The notes below the pieces were generated by a model. It worked only from the letters and a program-made list of their open reading frames with translations. It ran no database searches and had not been told where the DNA came from. Positions 26,412 to 32,035 of a DNA stretch of 32,035 nucleotides are shown piece by piece (position 1 is the first letter of the stretch; every line of letters begins with the position of its first letter). The DNA comes from an uncultured Pseudomonadota bacterium (GTDB lineage Bacteria > Myxococcota_A > Polyangia > Nannocystales > Nannocystaceae), in NCBI GenBank assembly GCA_913061055.1, contig CAJXVA010000050.1:1-32035 (forward strand), given 5' to 3'. Position numbers and translations under genes: made by a program.

Positions 26412-28394
26412 TCACAGGGTGTTCGTCCGGGCGTCGTTGAACCATCCTCGAACGGTCCCGATAACATCGACGTCCAGTGAGATCGAAAAGTACGGCGCCG
26501 CGCGGACTGACGCCTTTGTAGACAGGGGGTTGGGAGAGATCTGTTTGTATATGAACGCGCCGGAGCCAACGCGGACGTGGTCGACGATCCTGAACCCTGC
26601 GCCAAATAGGAGGACTTGGTTCCCGAGCACGCCGACCACGCCGAGGTCTCGATTGAGACTTGGTCGGTAGAGGCTCATCCCGGCGACGAGGCCGAATCGG
26701 CGCAAAGTGTTGCGTCCACGTGTCTCCTGTCCGCGGCCGACGCTTCCAGACAACGGCTCATCCTTGTCGATCGCGGTGAAGTAGAGGTTGACTCCGAAGT
26801 ACGGGACGACCTCGAATCGATCTCGCTGTCCTGGGCCGGTACCACGCACGGGGAGGATCGCTCCGGCTAGTCCCACGTCGGCGCTTGCGTACAAAGGGAA
26901 CCGCTCTTCGTATGTAGCTTCCCACACGAAACGGTCGATTGCCTGGGTACGCTTGACGCTCTTGAACTTGGTCAGGAAAGCATCGAAGCCCGCGGGCAGC
27001 TTCCCGTCGGCGCCGGGTCGAATGAGGTCCTCCAGTGCCTTCTCGGCTCTAGAGATCTCTTGTGCAGACAACTGCAGCACGCTTGCCGCAGAGAGGAATG
27101 CCTCGATGTCAGTTGTTGCGGGGCCGGACGTGCTCCACCGAGGCCATGTTCGCAGGGTCGCGATCGGCCGATAGCTGCCCGTTGCCTTCTTCACCGCGGC
27201 GAGCGCCGCCTTCGCGGTGGATCCCGGCCAAGCTTCGCTGCCCGTGAGCACGGGAGCGGATGCTAGCAATTCGTTGCGCATACTCGGCGTGATCGAGATC
27301 GCCTTGGGCTCTTCTGTGCGGAGCTTTCCCTGGTATTCGAGAAACGCTCGCAACTCGCCCCGCTTCTGCGGTGACAGCCGGCTCCAGTTGGCTTGCTCGC
27401 GATAGAATGCCTTCCGGTCACTCCACAACGTGGCCCGGATTTCTGCCCGCGTTGCAATGTCCCTCGCGTGTGCTCGGTACGTGGCGCGTAGGGCCGGCGG
27501 TGCCGCCCTCTGTAAGTCGGCGCTCGTCAGGCTCGGGAGGGGGTCGTAAGCATACGTACCGGCTGGGAGCGTGCCGAGCTCGGTCCGGGCGCCTCCGTAG
27601 CTTTTGTAGGAGGGAGAGACCCCGACGAGACGGGCGATCGTATCCATAAGAGCCTCCGAGAACGCGACCTGGTCTTGAAGTGCCTGCTCGAACGCGAGGT
27701 GAGGGACGACGGGTTTCCCGCCATCGTAGCTGACCTCGAAGTTGAGAGCCGCTGGCTTGGCCTCCTTGAACGCAGCGACGACCTCGCATTGGGTCAGTGG
27801 CGGTGCCTCTGCTTCTTCCACGGCACACGCCGTCGTGGGTGGGTCTGCGTGGCGGGTTGACTGCGCCGCAGCCCGAATCGCCCCCACCACGGCCTGGGAA
27901 AAGCGACGCTTCTGCCCCTCCTTTAGCGGGAGTGTCTCCTCGCCCACTAAGCGAAAGCAGTAGTGCACGTTCAGACGCAGGGGTCCGATGTGGGCGATGT
28001 ATCTTTGCTTTCCATCGGGTTCGTCCTGGGCAGGAAGCGCCGACCGATCGACTTGGCCTGGCCACCGAACCTTCTCCAGTGCGGACTTCTCGGCGTCTGT
28101 GAGGGTGGCCTGGTCGGCACCGGGTTTGCCCAGGTACGGATGGGCCTCCGATGGGCATTCTTCTTCCGTTTGAGGCCAATACTCGAATCGAGCGGTGCTC
28201 GCCTTCGGCAGGATTGTAAAAACCTCGAGCTCTCGATCTGCGCCGCCTCGTAGCGGTGCGTTGAACCTGCCCTCCGTTCGGTCGAAGAAGATCTTCGTCT
28301 TCTTTGGGGGGTCGGCGGCCTTGGCTGTCGAACTCGAAATCAACAATCCGATGAGTCCCAACACGCTGGCGAGACGTGTGAGCACCTCTGCCAT
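26412..28394 (-). CDS. Exported protein with probable C-terminal outer-membrane beta-barrel
   Basis: I chose ATG 28394 because MAEVLTRLASVLGLIGLLIS plus STAKA is a good Sec signal; ATG 28424 is an alternative adding ten residues. The longer open frame (to 28988) runs antisense through the next gene. The 660-residue protein has an N-terminal beta-rich part, a helical middle (about 230-480) and a C-terminal region (about 500-660). The latter has alternating aromatic strands such as FEVVPYFGVNLYFTAID, LLFGAGFRIVDHVRVGSGAF and APYFSISLDVDVIGTVRGWF, typical of outer-membrane barrels, though it does not end in a terminal Phe. I do not recognise the family. It is the first gene of the operon with the 95-aa and Ig-like proteins, consistent with a surface display or adhesion unit. 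Confidence 0.75.
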   Translation of the reverse strand: MAEVLTRLASVLGLIGLLISSSTAKAADPPKKTKIFFDRTEGRFNAPLRGGADRELEVFTILPKASTARFEYWPQTEEECPSEAHPYLGKPGADQATLTDAEKSALEKVRWPGQVDRSALPAQDEPDGKQRYIAHIGPLRLNVHYCFRLVGEETLPLKEGQKRRFSQAVVGAIRAAAQSTRHADPPTTACAVEEAEAPPLTQCEVVAAFKEAKPAALNFEVSYDGGKPVVPHLAFEQALQDQVAFSEALMDTIARLVGVSPSYKSYGGARTELGTLPAGTYAYDPLPSLTSADLQRAAPPALRATYRAHARDIATRAEIRATLWSDRKAFYREQANWSRLSPQKRGELRAFLEYQGKLRTEEPKAISITPSMRNELLASAPVLTGSEAWPGSTAKAALAAVKKATGSYRPIATLRTWPRWSTSGPATTDIEAFLSAASVLQLSAQEISRAEKALEDLIRPGADGKLPAGFDAFLTKFKSVKRTQAIDRFVWEATYEERFPLYASADVGLAGAILPVRGTGPGQRDRFEVVPYFGVNLYFTAIDKDEPLSGSVGRGQETRGRNTLRRFGLVAGMSLYRPSLNRDLGVVGVLGNQVLLFGAGFRIVDHVRVGSGAFIYKQISPNPLSTKASVRAAPYFSISLDVDVIGTVRGWFNDARTNTL

Positions 28395-28767
28395 GCGGGT
28401 CCGGATCGTCACCGGAGCTAGCATCTCACGCGTTGCCAAAGTCGACAGCCAACAGCGCGGCGCGGAGCGGTTCATCCTCGCGGTAGTGCGGGAAGGGGAC
28501 CAATCCGTCACACGAAAACAAGGTGGAGCCGCCGCCGGCGAAGGACCGAGTCTTCCACGGGCCCAGCCTGCCATTCGACCGGGCCGCTGCGCCTTGCCCG
28601 GGCGAGCCACCGGACCGAGGTACCGGGGTTGGGAGTCCGACGGCAACCCCGAGTCATCGAAGACTGCTGGCCCGCGACGACCGAACTGACGGGGCCTCAA
28701 CCGTGTTTCTCGATTGGAGTTGACGATCGATTCATGTTGCCTACATTGTGGGTCCGAGACCTGCACC
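28395..28767. other. 373-bp divergent intergenic region
   Basis: There is no convincing gene; the minus-strand open frame here is Arg/Pro/Ser-rich and antisense-like. An 8-bp perfect inverted repeat, CGGGGTTG (28624-28631) and CAACCCCG (28644-28651) with a 12-nt loop, is the main structure. The right end holds the promoter of the plus-strand lipoprotein gene. I could not find a clear promoter for the minus-strand operon. Confidence 0.6.
28720..28747 (+). promoter_or_regulatory. Sigma-70-type promoter of lipoprotein gene
   Basis: TTGACG (28720-28725), a 16-nt spacer and TACATT (28742-28747) form the best full promoter in the window. The start site would be near 28754, giving a leader of about 14 nt before ATG 28768. 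Confidence 0.65.
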
Positions 28768-30105
28768 ATGCGCGCCGTCTGCTCGATTCCGCTCTCCCTT
28801 CTCCTTCTCGCTGCAGCACCCGCATGTGATTCGGGCGAGCCGGATGCGCCTTCGGGCGCGGTGGATTTTGGCGGGCAAGGCAAGGCCGACGGTGACGGAC
28901 CGCTCGCCGTACTGGGCGAGTTCTCCACCCAGTTGGACACGCTGCCGACCGCAGCCGAGGTGGAGCAGCCGATGCGCGACAGCGACAACCTGCCCGACCT
29001 GACCCGGGCCGCTGATCTCTACGACGCAACCTTCGAGACCGGCGGTGAGGTTCGGGCTTGGCTCGATGCCGCGGAGGTCACCGAAGACGATGTGTACAGC
29101 GCTGCCATGTTTGCCAGCGCGCACGAGCACGAGTTCCGCGACGACGAGGCCACCGTGCAGGGGGTGCAGTGGAGTGCGGACGATCTGCGGGCGGCCTACG
29201 CGTTGGCGTGGCTGCGCGCCGATGATGGTCTTCGGCTCGCGCTCGGGGACGGCACCGAGGACATCAACCCCGCGATGTTCCACGTCGCGTTCACTCAGCT
29301 GCTGGATGCGGGCTACACGGTCGTCTCCGGGCGGGTTGATACGGCCGGCGCGGTCTACGATGGCTTTGAGCTGGAACCTGAAGTCATCGACCGTGAGCGG
29401 GCCGAGGCCATCTTGCGCCACGACGTGGACGATGCGGCGGCGTACCACCTCATCTTCGCGTCGATCACGACGACCCGTGGGTTTGCGAGCGAGCGCTACA
29501 TCCTCGCCACCGACGACAGTGGTGAGATCGTCGCGGGGTATTGGACGCCGAGCAACGACGCGCTACCCAACCTGCACCCAACGCGGCTGTGGATCGCGCC
29601 CGAGCGTCCCAGCGAAGCCGCGGGGCCCGTGTCGTTCGACAAACTCGACGAGGTGCGTGGCGCGTTCGGGGCGGACGTTCCCCCGTCGCCGGGCGACACC
29701 TGGATGTACACCGGCGAGCCCGTGCCGTTCTTCGAGAACGAGTTCTACTGCGCCAAGGTCAAGATGGAGGTCCCCGAACGCTTCGCCGTCGGCGACATCA
29801 CCGTTCGGGCGAACTTCTCACCCGTTGGCGATGACCGTTGGGATCACGAGCTTGCGGTGAGCCTGTACCACGCACCTCCCGGCAACGGGCCGAGCCTGGC
29901 GTACCTCGCCGGCGGCGACTCCGACGAGCGTGCCTGGGAAGAGCAGGCGGGGCAGTGGCGCACATCGGTGTTCAACTTCGAGGGAAGCGACAGCACCTCC
30001 TGGGCGTGGGAGCTTCGGGTCTGCGATGTGGGCTCCTGGGGCGATGACCGCGAAGAGGTGACCGGTTTCGTCGACGCGTTTGAGATCGAGTTTCACGCCC
30101 CGTGA
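28768..30105 (+). CDS. Lipoprotein resembling transglutaminase-elicitor proteins, with P-domain-like C-terminus
   Basis: MRAVCSIPLSLLLLAAAPAC is a lipoprotein signal (C20) in this 445-residue product. The middle part, DINPAMFHVAFTQLLDAGYT then later YILATDDSGEIVAGYWTP and NLHPTRLWIAP, recalls the NPA.FH..L.N and IIGGEW...HPDFLW blocks of transglutaminase-elicitor (M81-type) proteins. The catalytic Cys expected just upstream is not seen, so it may be non-enzymatic. The C-terminal 120 residues (from FYCAKVKMEVPE to VDAFEIEFHAP) look like a proprotein-convertase P-domain jelly-roll, with HELAVSLYHAP and SWAWELRVCDVGSWG. Both matches are from memory of motifs and are tentative. Gene length and signal peptide are firm. 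It converges on the O-antigen ligase-like gene 8 nt away. Confidence 0.75.
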   Translation: MRAVCSIPLSLLLLAAAPACDSGEPDAPSGAVDFGGQGKADGDGPLAVLGEFSTQLDTLPTAAEVEQPMRDSDNLPDLTRAADLYDATFETGGEVRAWLDAAEVTEDDVYSAAMFASAHEHEFRDDEATVQGVQWSADDLRAAYALAWLRADDGLRLALGDGTEDINPAMFHVAFTQLLDAGYTVVSGRVDTAGAVYDGFELEPEVIDRERAEAILRHDVDDAAAYHLIFASITTTRGFASERYILATDDSGEIVAGYWTPSNDALPNLHPTRLWIAPERPSEAAGPVSFDKLDEVRGAFGADVPPSPGDTWMYTGEPVPFFENEFYCAKVKMEVPERFAVGDITVRANFSPVGDDRWDHELAVSLYHAPPGNGPSLAYLAGGDSDERAWEEQAGQWRTSVFNFEGSDSTSWAWELRVCDVGSWGDDREEVTGFVDAFEIEFHAP

Positions 30106-30113
30106 GCTGATTC

Positions 30114-32035
30114 CTATTCGGCCGGCTGTTGGGCGGCCTGGGTGGCGGCGCGTACGAGCTCGCGCCGAACCGTGCGCGTGGCCTCGTCATCGCTGTGCAT
30201 CAGCAGCTGCTCGGCGAGTCGGAGAGCGTCGTCGATGTCGTCGCTTCGGCCACGTTGCAGCAGCAGCCGGACGCGAAGCTCTCCAAGTCGGTCGCGGTCG
30301 CGCGGCGAGAGAACGTCGGTCGGCGCGTCGTCGAGGATCCGCAGAGCCCGGGTGACGTCGTGGTGCGTCGCGGTGGCTCGGGCGACGGCGAGGTGTGTCG
30401 CGCCGGAGGTGGGGTCGGTCGCACGGGCGAGCAAGGCGAAGTGCAGCGAGAGTGCGGGGTTGTGGCGCTCGGCGGCGATCTGACCCCGTACCAGCAGCGG
30501 CGTGGGATCGGTGGGGTGCGTCACTGCGCGAGCCTGAGCCATGGCGTCGGCGTGGTCGATGGCCCCCGCATCTCGCAACGCCCGGACCACCAGCGAGAAC
30601 GGGCGTGCACGCTGCGGCGTGATGCTTGCGGCGGAGGCGGGCGTTGGGGAGTGCGCCAGCACGTATTCGATCAGTTCGGCCGGGACGGGAGGGCGCAGCC
30701 GGTCGAGCGCCTCGGTGAGGGCCTGGTCGCTTCGGACTTGGTCCCCCTGGCGGGCGTAGACCTGGGCAAGAATGAGGCGCGCATCGAGGGAAGCGCCACG
30801 CGTGCGGGCGCCGAAGGTGGCGTGGTGCTCGGCTGACCGGACATCGCCGCTTGCGAGGGCTTGCCGGGCCGCGAGGATGTGGAGTTCGCCGGACAGCGGG
30901 CGCCACCCTAGGCTGCGCTGCCGTGCGGTGTCGTCGGTGACGGCGGCGTGGTCGGTGGCCGACTGGTCGATCCAGGTCTGGGGGGACAAGAGCACGATGC
31001 TCACCGCTCCGAGGGTAGCCATCGTGCTGGCCAGGATCGCGATGCGGCGCTTGGGCAACGCGGGCCCCGTATGTCGAGACAACGCACCGACGAGCGCGGC
31101 GAGGGGCGCCCCAACGCCAATGAACTCGAGCGAGAAGTCCCCGAGACTCTGCAAACCCAAGGCTGCAATGCCGAGCAGAAGCAGGGTTCGGGGACGTCGC
31201 TCGCGGGGTGTTGTTTGGGCCCGAAGCGCCCGGACCCACCACCCGAGGGTCGCCGCGATCACGAGACTGCCGACGAGGACACCCCATTCGACCAGGACGG
31301 TCATCGGTGCGGACTCCAGGTGGGTGTAGAGCCGCTCAGATCCAGGTGCGTGGAGGGGAAAGAGGTCGATGAAGGTGCCGCGTCCGGTCCCCAGGACCGG
31401 GCTGCGCCCGATGAGGCCCGCCGCATCCATCGCAGGCCCAAGCTTCTCTCCCCACGTGGCGGCGGGGTCGTCGAACAGCGTGAGCAGCTCGGCCAAGGCG
31501 CCGTGGCGGCCGACGGTGATCGTCACGGCCGCGATCACGGCCGCGCCGATCAGCAGCGGTGCTTTGCGAGCCGGTGTCGAGGAGGAGCTCCGGCTGGCAG
31601 GGCGACCGCGCAGCGCGACGACAAGACCGATGGGGCCAGTGAGCGCGAACGCAAGCAGGGCTCCGCGCGAGAGCGACAGCAGGAGTGCGGAAAGGAGCAG
31701 GGCCACGGCGCCGAGTAAGGCCAGACCGCGGTCGCGCCGTTGGTCGACCTTGCTGGCGTCGCGTGCCGTCCGTGATCCGTGGAACTGGTCCACGGCCAGC
31801 GCCGCCGCGGCGAACAGGGCCAAGAGCAGGAGTCCGGACTGATGGTTCGGGTTGACGAAGGTGGTGACGAGGGCGGTCCGGGCGCTGAGGTTGGCGTGGA
31901 TCGGGGTGTAGAGGCCGAAGATTTTCGTGGCCCCGGTCAGCGCGTGCACGAACCCGACCCCGGCGACGAGGACTCCCGAGGCCGTGACCGCCAGCGCGGA
32001 GAGTCGCCACGTCAGCTGGCCGGCCGCGAGCGCGA
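30114..32035 (-). CDS. O-antigen ligase-like membrane protein with TPR-like C-terminus (5' end beyond window)
   Basis: The frame continues to the window edge without a stop. A methionine-type codon at 31949 is internal, since the codons upstream of it encode another hydrophobic helix (VTASGVLVAGVGFVHAL). At least 640 residues are visible. The N-terminal part is multi-pass and carries the Wzy_C/O-antigen ligase features: FVNPNHQSGLLLLALF, LLSLSRGALLAF, a large loop with GTGRGTFIDLFPLHAPG, and LVEWGVLVGSLVIA. These proteins transfer or polymerise surface glycans on undecaprenyl-PP carriers at the periplasmic face. The C-terminal half (about 30114-31000) is a helical Ala/Arg-rich repeat region (LAARQALASGDVRSAEHHA, ILAQVYARQGDQVRSDQAL) resembling TPRs, a fusion seen in several ligase-like proteins. 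The acceptor is unknown. Confidence 0.85.
   Translation of the reverse strand, partial: ALAAGQLTWRLSALAVTASGVLVAGVGFVHALTGATKIFGLYTPIHANLSARTALVTTFVNPNHQSGLLLLALFAAAALAVDQFHGSRTARDASKVDQRRDRGLALLGAVALLLSALLLSLSRGALLAFALTGPIGLVVALRGRPASRSSSSTPARKAPLLIGAAVIAAVTITVGRHGALAELLTLFDDPAATWGEKLGPAMDAAGLIGRSPVLGTGRGTFIDLFPLHAPGSERLYTHLESAPMTVLVEWGVLVGSLVIAATLGWWVRALRAQTTPRERRPRTLLLLGIAALGLQSLGDFSLEFIGVGAPLAALVGALSRHTGPALPKRRIAILASTMATLGAVSIVLLSPQTWIDQSATDHAAVTDDTARQRSLGWRPLSGELHILAARQALASGDVRSAEHHATFGARTRGASLDARLILAQVYARQGDQVRSDQALTEALDRLRPPVPAELIEYVLAHSPTPASAASITPQRARPFSLVVRALRDAGAIDHADAMAQARAVTHPTDPTPLLVRGQIAAERHNPALSLHFALLARATDPTSGATHLAVARATATHHDVTRALRILDDAPTDVLSPRDRDRLGELRVRLLLQRGRSDDIDDALRLAEQLLMHSDDEATRTVRRELVRAATQAAQQPAE

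Noticed and set aside
28395-28988. 198-codon N-terminal extension of the beta-barrel protein
   Set aside because: Runs antisense through a lipoprotein gene start and its promoter; Arg/Pro/Ser-rich, while a Sec signal follows ATG 28394.

Overview
The window looks like chromosomal, high-G+C DNA from a Myxococcota-type bacterium, possibly a Nannocystineae relative. This is inferred from gene content, not from a marker gene. The basis is the large number of predicted lipoproteins with acidic, Cys-rich or Pro/Glu-rich low-complexity regions, an AgmX/PglI C-terminal domain, CGGIAG-type Cys modules, and a multihaem-lipoprotein plus DUF1501 pair. I saw no rRNA, tRNA, CRISPR array, transposase, integrase or phage gene. 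Bases 1-53 are not genomic: they match the Illumina Nextera i7 adapter, so the first gene is cut by a library artefact. The last gene runs off the right edge.

Layout. 54-1747 (+): tail of an unknown gene, then a DUF5685 protein with an extraordinary Cys/Gly C-terminal tail. 1781-5569 (-): class III cyclase-like protein, DUF2339 multi-pass membrane protein, and a lipoprotein carrying a SAM-methyltransferase domain. 5752-7082 (+): small secreted protein and a lipoprotein with two somatomedin-B-like modules. 7175-10442 (-): AgmX-domain lipoprotein and a PAS hybrid histidine kinase. 10679-11320 (+): AlkB-like dioxygenase. 11324-13633 (-): mobA-like, alpha/beta hydrolase and EI24 genes in an apparent operon. 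13739-14113 (+): DUF7009. 14127-16636 (-): a Cys-rich lipoprotein gene broken by a 22-bp tandem duplication, then fdhD behind a small lipoprotein gene. 16637-17200 is a large non-coding divergent region. 17201-20895 (+): a two-haem lipoprotein and a Tat-exported DUF1501 protein, closed by a strong intrinsic terminator. 21012-21863 (+): a membrane-anchored helical protein and a 29-residue membrane peptide. 21992-23179 (-): kbl. 23223-24209 (+): lipoprotein. 24238-28394 (-): a three-gene surface-protein operon (signal-peptide protein with likely C-terminal beta-barrel, a 95-aa protein, and a lipoprotein of repeated Ig-like domains). 28768-30105 (+): lipoprotein resembling transglutaminase-elicitor/P-domain proteins. 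30114-end (-): O-antigen ligase-like protein with a repeat-rich C-terminus.

Working together. mobA-like and fdhD both serve molybdenum/tungsten enzymes, especially formate dehydrogenase, but no such enzyme is in the window. The haem lipoprotein and DUF1501 gene form an obvious export-linked pair. Much of the rest builds the cell envelope or surface.

A pattern across genes: at least nine start codons sit 5-10 nt after a TAnnnT box (mostly TACnnT or TATGAT) without a Shine-Dalgarno sequence. This points to frequent leaderless or near-leaderless transcription. The same pattern was used to correct one start (the methyltransferase lipoprotein). No clearly new defence or mobile system was found. 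The most unusual items are the Cys-heptad DUF5685 protein, the 24238-28394 surface operon, the G-rich repeated motif in 16745-17028, and the duplication-inactivated lipoprotein gene.
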